Positions 52,590 through 60,475 of a stretch of 64,000 nt of DNA are shown one piece after another. Source of the stretch: Streptomyces sp. NRRL S-1022 (GTDB lineage Bacteria > Actinomycetota > Actinomycetes > Streptomycetales > Streptomycetaceae); assembly GCF_000720135.1 (NCBI RefSeq), contig NZ_JOIU01000009.1, positions 186,001 through 250,000 of the forward strand, in the 5' to 3' direction. Made by a program: the position numbers and the translations under genes. The notes under the pieces were generated by a model. That model ran no database searches, was not told the DNA's origin, and was given only the letters and a program-made list of their open reading frames with translations. Every line of letters begins with the position of its first letter. The first letter of the stretch is position 1.

Positions 52590-54152
52590 ATGGTCGACAG
52601 CGGACAGCGGCGGTGTACGCGCTGCGGTGCCCTTCTCAGCCGCTTCAATGCCGGTACACGATGCGCTTCGTGCCAGGGCGGGCCGGCCGCCCGACGGGCC
52701 GACCCGGCCTTCTGGCGTGATCCGACGGTCCGGCGAGCCGTGGCTGCATGGGAACTCGGCACCGTCGTCAAGCTGTTCAGGAAGCACACGGGCCTCTCCC
52801 AGGCCGGCGTGGCGCGGATGGTCAGCATCGACCAGGCCGAGGTCAGCAGACTGGAACGAGGGCTCAAACAGATCCGCGACCGACGGCAGTTCGTCCAGTG
52901 GACCGATGCGCTCGGAGTCCCGGAGGAGCTGCTCGGGCTCCTGCCCACGGCCGATCCGCACACCCCGGACTCCACGGGGCGACCGGGAACGGCGGGTACC
53001 GGAGCCCGTGGGTATGCGACGCTGCCCGAAGGGCCGGGCCAGCTTCTGTTACCCGCCGGCCGGTCCGTCCCGACGACGGCGCTTCCTGTGTTGTCCCTTC
53101 CTGCGGTCTCCTTCCTCGGGGACAGCCTGAGGCTCGACTCCCGCCCGGAGCTGGGTCCCTGGCGCGCCATGCCGATGCGCGCGCTCGTCGTCGCGAACCG
53201 CACGGTGGACGGGGCGGTCCGGCAGTTCGTCACCGACGCCCGGTCGAGCGGCGTCCGCGCTACCGCCTCCACCCCGGTCGACATCCCCGCCGCGTACGAA
53301 CTGGACGATCTCACCTACGGCATCCTCTGGGCCGTGTCCGGCTTCGAGGCGGCACTTCTCGGCGACGACCAAGCCCTGCACACATCGCTGGCGTCGCTCA
53401 CCGTTTCCCCAGGCTCACCAGCCGCCTCCGACCAGGACCTGACCGAAGTCTCCCGGATGCTGATCGGCTCGGAGACCGCCGCCCGGTACATCCTGGGCCA
53501 CCGTGACCACCTGGGTGACGCGCCCGCCTTCTGGACCAGGGAACAGCGCGGTGAAGAGGCTGCCACGTGGCTGTTCTTCCGGCACAAATACCGCTACCTC
53601 GAACGAATGGCACCCCGGAGTCCGGGCGGTACCAGCGGCCGGGGGTTCTGCGTCCCCGAGACTGCTGTTGCCTCCTCGCCCGCGTACGAGCGCGTTCTGC
53701 TCTTCCTCGCCGTCGCGCTCATGGAGTCCTTGGGCATCTGCACCTGGGTGACCGACGACGGAGGCTTCGCTCACACCGACGGCTTCGCGCTCTCCCACGG
53801 GCGCCGGGCCGTTATCGCCTCATGGGTACGGACCGAGGGGGCGTCTCGCCTCGCGGTCACCGCGCGGCCGGGAGCCCTGCGGACGTTCGCCGATGTGACG
53901 GGCCACGTCAGCCAGCACTCGGCCACGGCGGCCGGGCAGGCAGGGCAGCGCCTGGCGGCAACGGCGGAGTACCTCCGCCTCGACGCCTCTTGGCTCGGTC
54001 GCCGGTGCGCACAGTTGTCGGCGGCCGGTACGGATCGGCTTGCCAGGCCCCGCAGCCGGTTGCTCGGCCTCGAAGGGCTGGAGGCAGCCTGCCGGTTCGT
54101 GGCCGAGCAGATGGTGATCATTCCGCGTACCCGGACGGCGCCGACCCGATAG
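52590..54152 (+). CDS. Zinc-ribbon XRE-family transcriptional regulator
   Basis: 520 residues. A Cys4 zinc ribbon (CTRCGALLSRFNAGTRCASC) lies near residues 8-28. An XRE helix-turn-helix follows at about 50-100 (FRKHTGLSQAGVARMVSIDQ, AEVSRLERGLKQIRDRRQ). A long C-terminal sensor-like region of unknown ligand takes up the remaining 400. It is divergent from the biosynthetic operon, with the candidate operator between, so it probably controls that operon. I chose ATG 52590 for its spacing to GAGGGAGA; ATG 52581 is too close. Confidence 0.82.
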   Translation: MVDSGQRRCTRCGALLSRFNAGTRCASCQGGPAARRADPAFWRDPTVRRAVAAWELGTVVKLFRKHTGLSQAGVARMVSIDQAEVSRLERGLKQIRDRRQFVQWTDALGVPEELLGLLPTADPHTPDSTGRPGTAGTGARGYATLPEGPGQLLLPAGRSVPTTALPVLSLPAVSFLGDSLRLDSRPELGPWRAMPMRALVVANRTVDGAVRQFVTDARSSGVRATASTPVDIPAAYELDDLTYGILWAVSGFEAALLGDDQALHTSLASLTVSPGSPAASDQDLTEVSRMLIGSETAARYILGHRDHLGDAPAFWTREQRGEEAATWLFFRHKYRYLERMAPRSPGGTSGRGFCVPETAVASSPAYERVLLFLAVALMESLGICTWVTDDGGFAHTDGFALSHGRRAVIASWVRTEGASRLAVTARPGALRTFADVTGHVSQHSATAAGQAGQRLAATAEYLRLDASWLGRRCAQLSAAGTDRLARPRSRLLGLEGLEAACRFVAEQMVIIPRTRTAPTR

Positions 54153-54210
54153 CCTGCGTGAACCACTCGTGAGGCAGCGCTCAGCGGCGTCCGGACAGGG
54201 GAGCAGGGGA

Positions 54211-55212
54211 ATGACGGAGTCAGTCAGGAACGTGGCGGTCTTCTCCCTCGGCGGCACGATCGCCATGACCACGGATCCCACCACCGGAGGCGTCGTACCG
54301 GCGCTTTCGGCCCACGAACTCCTTGCGGCGGTACCCGCGTTGGCCACGAGTGGCATCGGTCTCAAGGTGCGGGACTTCCGACGTCTGCCCGGCGCTTCCC
54401 TGACCTTCGAGGACCTCACCGCACTGTCGGCCGAGATCGCGGCGGAGCTGGAGACCGGAGAGGTCAACGGCGTCGTCATCACGCAGGGCACCGACACCAT
54501 CGAGGAGACCGCCTTCCTCCTCGACCTCTACCACGGCCACGAGCAGCCGGTCGTCGTCACCGGCGCGATGCGCAACCCCACCCTGCCCGGCGCCGACGGT
54601 CCGGCCAACCTCCATGCCGCCTTCCTGGCCGCCGCCGACCCTGAACTCAGCGGAGTCGGCTGCCTCGTCGTACTCGGCGACGAGATCCACTCGGCCCGGA
54701 CCGTCCGCAAGTCCCACACCACCAGCCCCGCCGCCTTCACCTCACCAGCAAGCGGCCCGATCGCGCGGATCGCGGAGAACCGGGTGCGGATGGTGGGCGG
54801 CCTGCCGTCCCGCGGACCGCTAGTCGGCACCCCCGACCGTGGGGCGCGCGTCGGGCTCTACACCGTCACCCTCGGCGACGACGGCACTCTGCTCGACCTG
54901 TGGGACGGCAACTGCGACGGACTCGTGGTCGCGGCCTTCGGTATCGGCCACGTCCCGGAGCGTCTCGTCGAAGGGCTCACCAAGCTCGCGTCCCGTATCC
55001 CCGTGGTCCTCGCCTCCCGCATCGGCAACGGCCCCGTCCTGTCCGACACGTACGGCTTCGCCGGCTCCGAGAAGGACCTCCTCGGCCGTGGGCTCATCGG
55101 CGCTGGAGACCTCGGCCCGTATCAGGCGCGGCTCCTCCTGCACGCTCTGCTCGCCCAGGGCGCCGACGGAGCGACGGTCCGCGAGACCTTCACCACCGCC
55201 TCCGCCCGCTGA
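54211..55212 (+). CDS. L-asparaginase family amidohydrolase (type I/II fold)
   Basis: 333 residues with both catalytic Thr motifs: SLGGTIAM near residue 13 and TQGTDTIEE near residue 91, followed by TGAMR and the C-terminal domain. No signal peptide, so it is intracellular. It hydrolyses asparagine or a related amide; in this island it may act on a pathway amide or be cargo. AGGGGA precedes the ATG. Confidence 0.93.
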   Translation: MTESVRNVAVFSLGGTIAMTTDPTTGGVVPALSAHELLAAVPALATSGIGLKVRDFRRLPGASLTFEDLTALSAEIAAELETGEVNGVVITQGTDTIEETAFLLDLYHGHEQPVVVTGAMRNPTLPGADGPANLHAAFLAAADPELSGVGCLVVLGDEIHSARTVRKSHTTSPAAFTSPASGPIARIAENRVRMVGGLPSRGPLVGTPDRGARVGLYTVTLGDDGTLLDLWDGNCDGLVVAAFGIGHVPERLVEGLTKLASRIPVVLASRIGNGPVLSDTYGFAGSEKDLLGRGLIGAGDLGPYQARLLLHALLAQGADGATVRETFTTASAR

Positions 55213-55240
55213 TCCCACCTCATCAGGAGACTCCCGCCAC

Positions 55241-55699
55241 ATGCGTGCTCACGAGCTGACCGTCGGCCGTACCTTCGGCGTCACCTTCGACCACGGGGAG
55301 GACTTTTTTGAGGCGCTGTCCACCTTCTGCCGGGACAACGGCGTCCGGCAGGGCTACATCCCCTCGTTCATCGGAGCCTTCGCGGAGGCCGAGATCGTGG
55401 GTGCTTGCGAGAAGCTCGCGGACCCGGACGCACCGGTCTGGGCGAAGACGTACGTAACCAACGTCGAGGCGTTCGGCGCCGGCACCCTCGCCCAGGACCC
55501 CGCCACCGGCGGAATACTCCCGCACATCCACGTCTCCGCCGGTCTGAAGGCCCAGTCGGCCGACGGCAGGACGAGCCATCTTCTCAGCGCCAAGGTCCAG
55601 TTCCTCAGCGAGCTGCTGATCGTGGAAGTCACGTCGCCCACCATGACCCGGCCCCGGAACCCCGACCTCTACGACGTTCCGCTGCTTACGTTTGGCTGA
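55241..55699 (+). CDS. PPC (DUF296) domain protein
   Basis: 152 residues covering a single PPC domain (GRTFGVTFDHGEDFFEALST, RQGYIPSFIGAFAEAEI, GGILPHIHVSAGLK, the last with metal-binding-type His residues). In bacteria such proteins form trimers of uncertain function. AGGAGA precedes the ATG; it follows the asparaginase gene after 28 nt and is probably co-transcribed. It overlaps the convergent nucleotidyltransferase gene by 14 bp. Confidence 0.85.
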   Translation: MRAHELTVGRTFGVTFDHGEDFFEALSTFCRDNGVRQGYIPSFIGAFAEAEIVGACEKLADPDAPVWAKTYVTNVEAFGAGTLAQDPATGGILPHIHVSAGLKAQSADGRTSHLLSAKVQFLSELLIVEVTSPTMTRPRNPDLYDVPLLTFG

Positions 55700-56309
55700 C
55701 CGGCAGGAGCCGGCGAATCCAGGGGTGGCCGGGCGCGATCACCTTGATCGCGTCCGTCAGCCAGGCGCGTGCCGGAGCGTCGAGCAGCGGCAGTACCGCT
55801 TCGAAGTCGGTCTCGTCCTTGTCCCGGGTCGCCTTGGCCTTGTAGAAGAGCTGCACTTCGGGCGCGAGATATGGGATGCCGGTCTTGCTCGTCCGCCCGA
55901 GCATGTCGATCGGGAGCCGGATCTCCGGGGTGCGCCGTGAGACCCATTGGGTTCCCTCGGCCTCGTCCAGCATGAGCTGCACCGACCAGGGCGCCTTGGA
56001 TGTGCGGCGGCACCAGATGTCGTGGAGCGGCGGTCGAAGGACCTCTCCAGGACGCCACGGTCGCAACTCCCCCTGGCCAGGCGGATCCGCCACGTACAGG
56101 TCCCAGTCGGCCAGCAGTTCATGTACGAGCCCCTGGTCACGCCGGAGGACGAGGACGTCGAGATCGCCGTGTGCACGCAGCTCGCGGCCGACCGCGAGTT
56201 CGATCGCGTAGCCACCGGCGATCCACCAGGGGAAGTCCGCATTGGCGAAGACTGTGGCCACATCTTCGGGGCGATCCGGCACCCAGCGTCCCAACACGTC
56301 AGCACTCAC
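55686..56309 (-). CDS. Aminoglycoside-nucleotidyltransferase-like protein
   Basis: 207 residues with the pol-beta fold signature WWIAGGYAIELAVGRELRAH then GDLDVLVLRRDQ (Gly-Gly and Asp-x-Asp). The family includes ANT(2'')-like enzymes that add AMP to aminoglycosides, and also many uncharacterised homologues. Resistance is possible but cannot be claimed from sequence alone. The start is GTG 56309 with a weak ribosome site. Confidence 0.78.
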   Translation of the reverse strand: MSADVLGRWVPDRPEDVATVFANADFPWWIAGGYAIELAVGRELRAHGDLDVLVLRRDQGLVHELLADWDLYVADPPGQGELRPWRPGEVLRPPLHDIWCRRTSKAPWSVQLMLDEAEGTQWVSRRTPEIRLPIDMLGRTSKTGIPYLAPEVQLFYKAKATRDKDETDFEAVLPLLDAPARAWLTDAIKVIAPGHPWIRRLLPVSQT

Positions 56310-56404
56310 CCGCCCATACTCCCAGTGACCAGACGGGCGGAAGCCCAGGCCGACGGCGGGTCGGCGGTCTCGCTGGAGTGCCTCTTCGCTCGCTGGCCCT
56401 CGCG

Positions 56405-56422
56405 CTCATAAACGCCCATGAG
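56405..56422. promoter_or_regulatory. Candidate operator, copy 2
   Basis: Inverse complement reads CTCATGGGCGTTTATGAG, matching 14 of 18 positions at 52519-52536. It lies in the divergent region between the nucleotidyltransferase-like gene and the RsbW-like gene. Confidence 0.45.
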
Positions 56423-56636
56423 CATCAGGGGCACCGGCGGCCATCGTTGAGTGCGTGACTCGCGACCGGTCTCATGGCTGGTGCCTGAGCCACGATCCTC
56501 CCGGGGTCGCGCGCCCGAAGCCGGGGTGCTTCCTGCGGCCGTACGCCTCTCAGCGGCGTGCCTGACGCGCTTCCGCGACCACGTCGCAGCTCCGGGAGAC
56601 GGCCACCGACGTCACCCACAGGAGGTCCGCCGCCCG

Positions 56637-57119
56637 ATGATCAGCGCGCCGTCCGCCGCTCTCGGCCTCGTGTACCGCTGGACCGACCACACCATCAACC
56701 CGACCGGCGAAGCCCGCGCGGTTCTGCGACGTGTCCTCAAGGATCTGGGCCTGTCAGGAGACGTCGTCAGCGACGGAGTCCTGGCCGTCTCGGAGCTCGT
56801 GGCGAACGCGCACGAGCACGCGCGCGGCCCGTACGAGGTACACCTTCGCTCTGTTGCCGAAAGATACATCTGCGAGATCCACGACGGGAATCCTCTTCTC
56901 CCTACGGACCTCTACCTGGCTGCCGTGTCCTCGCCGGAAGCCACCGCGTCGGAGGCAGTGAGCGGGCTGCACACTGAGCGCGGACGGGGCCTGCACATCG
57001 TGAACGAGCTGACCCAGGGACAGTGGGGGTTTCAGGTCACGAACTGCGGGACCAAGGCGGCCTGGGTGGTGCTGGCCGAGGCTTCGGCTGTGATGGCTAA
57101 CCGAGGCGGTCAGACCTGA
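56637..57119 (+). CDS. RsbW-like ATP-binding (anti-sigma-type) protein
   Basis: 160 residues with a GHKL ATP site: ELVANAHEHARGP (N box, about 50-62) and HTERGRGLHIVNELT (G box). Streptomyces encode many such small single-domain ATPases, often near XRE regulators. It may act as an anti-sigma or partner of the regulator at 52590, with which it shares an operator-like motif. ATG 56637 lies 11 nt after AGGAGG. Confidence 0.82.
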   Translation: MISAPSAALGLVYRWTDHTINPTGEARAVLRRVLKDLGLSGDVVSDGVLAVSELVANAHEHARGPYEVHLRSVAERYICEIHDGNPLLPTDLYLAAVSSPEATASEAVSGLHTERGRGLHIVNELTQGQWGFQVTNCGTKAAWVVLAEASAVMANRGGQT

Positions 57120-57329
57120 CGAACGTGCCGATGCGGCAGATGCTCCCGCAAGGTCGTCGAGAAGGTCGGTGATCGCGTATCGACGTACCGTCACACACTC
57201 GTACGCGTGCGTCATTCAGTGCTGACGGCGGCCCGACATGCGCAGAGTCCGCGAACCGAAGTACTTGCCTGCTCCCGCGCCACGTCCCGGCGGCAAGCGG
57301 CAGACTGACAGCGCCTACCTCCGGCGCCG

Positions 57330-57734
57330 TCAGCGGCCTCGGGCCTGTTTGGCCACCCCAGTGGTGTTGTACCGGTATCGGGCCATCTCTTCGGTCACTC
57401 CGTAGTGCTCGGCGATCTGCGCTGGCCCCCACTGGCGGCGGACTGCGCCGAGCAGCAGGGGGCGGGGAAGCATGAGTGTTCCGCCAAAGGCAGTGGCTTG
57501 TTCTTCCTCGTCGGGGCGGCAGGTCCTGAAGGGCATGCCATTGACTTCGCGGATCTCGGTGAGGTCATGCTTCAGGACGAGGTGGGAGAGCTCGTGGGCC
57601 ACGTCGCTGGCCCTGCGGCCCGGGGTGCGGAGCGGGTTGGTGACGACGATGTTCCTGCCGGAGACCTGGAAGGTCGCGGCGGAGAAAGCGTACGCCTGGA
57701 CTCGTTCGAGTTCTTCGAGGCGGGTACGGCTCAC
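57330..57734 (-). CDS. ImmA/IrrE-family metallopeptidase, 5' end damaged
   Basis: 134 residues from GTG 57734 with the zinc motif HELSH in VAHELSHLVLKH, typical of ImmA/IrrE proteases that cleave XRE repressors or regulators. Coding similarity continues upstream in the same frame (LRRELDLSDTDALNVDDLAA) to about 57896, where TAG closes the frame, but no ATG, GTG or TTG lies there. The gene has apparently lost its start at the island end, only a few bp from the att repeat. A CTG at 57881 is the only alternative start. Confidence 0.7.
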   Translation of the reverse strand: MSRTRLEELERVQAYAFSAATFQVSGRNIVVTNPLRTPGRRASDVAHELSHLVLKHDLTEIREVNGMPFRTCRPDEEEQATAFGGTLMLPRPLLLGAVRRQWGPAQIAEHYGVTEEMARYRYNTTGVAKQARGR

Positions 57735-57903
57735 GAGCTTCTCGGCGCTGACGATCTTGACCTTGAGGTGGGCGGCGAGGTCGTCGACGTTCAGGGCATC
57801 GGTGTCGCTGAGGTCGAGTTCGCGGCGCAGTCGAAATGGCCCCCGGAACCACTCAGGGGCCCGACCCGCGATGCGGATCAGGCCCCTGACCTGGTACTAC
57901 GGC

Positions 57904-57946
57904 GTCGGGGTGGCGGGATTTGAACCCACGACCTCTTCGTCCCGAA
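57904..57946. repeat. 43-bp att direct repeat, right copy within tRNA-Pro
   Basis: Identical to 33251-33293. It covers the tRNA 3' half from the anticodon loop to the discriminator base plus one flanking base, so insertion preserves a functional tRNA. Confidence 0.92.
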
Positions 57947-57978
57947 CGAAGCGCGCTGCCAAGCTGCGCTACACCCCG
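57905..57978 (-). tRNA. tRNA-Pro (anticodon CGG)
   Basis: 74 nt. The acceptor stem pairs CGGGGTG with CACCCCG, the anticodon loop TTCGGGA carries CGG between CTTCG and CGAAG arms, and the T loop reads GTTCAAATC. CCA is not encoded. It is the integration target of the tandem elements to its left. Confidence 0.97.
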
Positions 57979-58044
57979 CTGTCGCTGCTTTTCGCGGCGA
58001 CGACGTTTACTTTAGCCCACTGGTGGCCCTGGACGAAATCCGGT

Positions 58045-58803
58045 TCAGGCGCGGCGGCGGACGGGGGTCGGGCGGGTGTGGTCCAGGCCCACCAGGAGGA
58101 GGGCCAGGGCGTAGATCGCGAGGCCCAGGAGGAGGGCGTTGGCCAGGGTGATGCGGTAGCCGTGGGCCGCCACGTCCAGGAAGGGATAGAGGTAGCGGGA
58201 CGGGCTGGTGGGTGGGAGGAAGGCGGCCCTGGTGAGGAAGAAGGTCAGGTAGGCCAGGGGGTACAGGAGCCAGGCCGCCGTCTGGCGCAGGTGCAGGCGG
58301 GCCGCCGGGGTGAGCAGGAGCCAGTCCAGCACGGCCGCCGTCGGGACGAGCGTGTGGAGGATCTGGAGGACCGCCCACTGGGTGTGCCAGCGTTCCGGTG
58401 CCGCCGTCGCGCCCGTCATGGAGAACGGAGGCGTCGCGTGGCCCAGGAGCAGGTGGTAGACGAGGGCGCTGGTCAGGACGTACAGGAGTGTGGCGCCACT
58501 CACTCCCGAGGGGAGCGGGCGGCGGGCGTGCCAGGCCCGTCTGGCCGACAGGAACATGACCACCGCCAGCAGGACGCCGGTCTGGACGCTGAAGTAGCTC
58601 AGGACGCGGGCCGGGGAGCCCAGCAGGAGTTCGAGGGCGACGCCGAGCGCCGCCGCCGCGGCGGTCACTAGGCGGAACACGGCGGCCAGGGGGCGGCGGA
58701 CCGGCGCCACCACCGCCGTGGCCGGGACCGGGGCGGGCAGCAGCAGGGGCGGACCCGGGATCGCTGGCAGTTCCGGGATCTCCCTGGGTATCGGGGCGGT
58801 CAT
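58045..58803 (-). CDS. Pr6Pr-family membrane protein
   Basis: 252 residues with a Pro-rich N-terminus and six predicted membrane segments (FRLVTAAAAALGVALELLLG, YFSVQTGVLLAVVMFLSA, ATLLYVLTSALVYHLLLGHA, WLLYPLAYLTFFLTRAAFLP, ITLANALLLGLAIYALALLL and one around the loop VLQILHTLVPTAAVLDWLLL). YFSVQTG, HTLVP and YPFLD motifs mark the Pr6Pr family. Function unknown. It lies just outside the island. Confidence 0.87.
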   Translation of the reverse strand: MTAPIPREIPELPAIPGPPLLLPAPVPATAVVAPVRRPLAAVFRLVTAAAAALGVALELLLGSPARVLSYFSVQTGVLLAVVMFLSARRAWHARRPLPSGVSGATLLYVLTSALVYHLLLGHATPPFSMTGATAAPERWHTQWAVLQILHTLVPTAAVLDWLLLTPAARLHLRQTAAWLLYPLAYLTFFLTRAAFLPPTSPSRYLYPFLDVAAHGYRITLANALLLGLAIYALALLLVGLDHTRPTPVRRRA

Positions 58804-58955
58804 GCCCTCACGCTAGGAGCGGGGGAGGGGTGCGGCCAGGCGGATGCGGCCGGGTGGGTTAACCACGGTCGGGACGCCCCCGACGCCCCGCGCGCCTCCC
58901 ATGCCCCACACGTCTCACAGGCCCACGCGCCTCACAGGTCCCACGGGCCTCCCGT

Positions 58956-59882
58956 CTACTCCCGCCCCACCAAGGTCAGCAGCGTCGCCTCCGGGGGGCA
59001 GGCGAAGCGGACCGGGGTGTAGCGGCTGGTGCCGCAGCCTGCCGAGACGTGCAGGTAGGAGGTGTGGCCCTCCGCCGTGTGGGTGGAGAGGCCCTTCACG
59101 CGGTCCGTGTCCAGGTCGCAGTTGGTGACCAGGGCGCCGTAGAAGGGGATGCACAGCTGGCCGCCGTGGGTGTGGCCGGCCAGCACCAGGGGGTAGGCGT
59201 CCGCCGTGAACGCGTCCAGTACCCGCAGGTACGGCGCGTGGACCACGCCGAGCGAGAAGTCGTACGTACCGGACGGGCCGCCGGCCACCTGGGCGTACCG
59301 GTCGCGCTTGATGTGCGGGTCGTCCAGGCCGGTCAGCTCGACGGAGGCGCCCTCGATCTTGAGGACCCCCCGCGTGTTCGTCAGGTTCAGCCAGCCCGCC
59401 GCGTCGAACCCGTCCCGCAGGTCCTCCCACGGGTTGTGGATCGCGCCGACCACCGGCGGGTTGCCGTTCAGGCCGTGCCGTCCGTTCGTCTTCTCCAGCA
59501 GGTAGCGGGCCGGGTTGCGGAGCCGGGGGCCGTAGTAGTCGTTGGAGCCGAAGACGTACGCGCCCGGGAAGTCCATCAGCGGGCCGAGCGCGTCGAGGAC
59601 CTCGGGGACGCCCTCGGGGTCCGACAGGTTGTCGCCCGTGTTGATCACGAAGTCGGGGCGCAGCCCGGCCAGCGACTGCAGCCAGCGCTGCTTCTTGCGC
59701 TGACCGCTCACCATGTGGATGTCGGAGACCTGCAGCACACGCAGCGGACGCATGCCCGGGGGCAGGACGGGGACGGTGACCCGTCGGAGCCGGAAGGAAC
59801 GGGCCTCGAAGCCCGCCGCATACACCAGGCCGGCGGCGCCGGCCGCCACGATGCCAAGGGGGATTCCGTATCGCGCGCGCAT
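58956..59882 (-). CDS. Metallophosphoesterase (YkuE-like), membrane-associated
   Basis: 308 residues with an N-terminal hydrophobic anchor (IPLGIVAAGAAGLVYAAGF) and calcineurin-type metal motifs: QVSDIHMV, NTGDNLSD, GSNDYYGP, LAGHTHGGQ. It hydrolyses phosphoesters or phospholipid headgroups at the outer membrane face. Widely conserved in Streptomyces. ATG start at 59882. Confidence 0.92.
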   Translation of the reverse strand: MRARYGIPLGIVAAGAAGLVYAAGFEARSFRLRRVTVPVLPPGMRPLRVLQVSDIHMVSGQRKKQRWLQSLAGLRPDFVINTGDNLSDPEGVPEVLDALGPLMDFPGAYVFGSNDYYGPRLRNPARYLLEKTNGRHGLNGNPPVVGAIHNPWEDLRDGFDAAGWLNLTNTRGVLKIEGASVELTGLDDPHIKRDRYAQVAGGPSGTYDFSLGVVHAPYLRVLDAFTADAYPLVLAGHTHGGQLCIPFYGALVTNCDLDTDRVKGLSTHTAEGHTSYLHVSAGCGTSRYTPVRFACPPEATLLTLVGRE

Positions 59883-59976
59883 GTGCCCATCGTGTCAGAC
59901 CGGTTGGGTACGGCGAGACCGGCGGCCCGGTTAAATGCGCGGGCGTGAGCGGCCGTGTACCTGCGACAATCGGCCC

Positions 59977-60444
59977 ATGACCACCACGCTCAAGTCGAAG
60001 CTGCAGGACGACCTCAACGCCGCGATCAAGGAGCGCGACGAGCTCCGCTCCTCGACGCTCCGGCTGACGCTCACCGCGATCACCAAGGAGGAGGTCGCGG
60101 GCAAGGAGAAGCGGGAGCTCTCCGACGACGAGGTCCTCAAGGTGATCACCCGCGAGGCGAAGAAGCGCCGCGAGGCGGCCGAGGCCTTCGCGCAGGGCGG
60201 CCGGCCGGAGCAGGCCGAGCGGGAGAAGGCGGAGGGCGAGCTGCTCGCCGAGTACCTGCCCAAGCAGCTGTCCGACGAGGAACTGACCGCGATCGTCGCC
60301 CAGGCCGTTGAGGAGGCCAAGGCGGCCGGCGCCGAGGGGCCGCGGGCCATGGGCGCCGTCATGAAGATCGTGAACCCCAAGGTGGCCGGCCAGGCCGAGG
60401 GCGGCCGCGTCGCCGCCGCGGTGAAGAAGCTCCTCCAGGGCTGA
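59977..60444 (+). CDS. GatB/YqeY domain protein
   Basis: 155 residues, helical, with TLKSKLQDDLNAAIKERDEL at the start and AAAVKKLLQG at the end, typical of stand-alone YqeY proteins related to the C-terminal domain of GatB. tRNA binding is presumed for the family. The ATG at 59977 gives the standard N-terminus MTTTLKSKL. It converges with the PBP gene. Confidence 0.93.
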   Translation: MTTTLKSKLQDDLNAAIKERDELRSSTLRLTLTAITKEEVAGKEKRELSDDEVLKVITREAKKRREAAEAFAQGGRPEQAEREKAEGELLAEYLPKQLSDEELTAIVAQAVEEAKAAGAEGPRAMGAVMKIVNPKVAGQAEGGRVAAAVKKLLQG

Positions 60445-60475
60445 GCAGCGGACCCGGGCTGAGCAGCGGCTCGGG

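Larger units (their letters stand above)
33251..57946. mobile_element. 24.6-kb genomic island at tRNA-Pro(CGG)
   Basis: Bounded by identical 43-bp repeats, one inside the intact tRNA gene. It carries a GHKL/helicase/Vsr/methyltransferase defence locus (33.6-42.8 kb), a gltX fragment, and a radical SAM-PEP mutase-like biosynthetic locus with regulator (43.4-57.1 kb). No intact integrase lies inside, so mobility would need an enzyme supplied from elsewhere. Confidence 0.8.

Noticed and set aside
55686..56309. Confirmed aminoglycoside resistance gene
   Set aside because: Only fold-level motifs match; many homologues have no resistance role.
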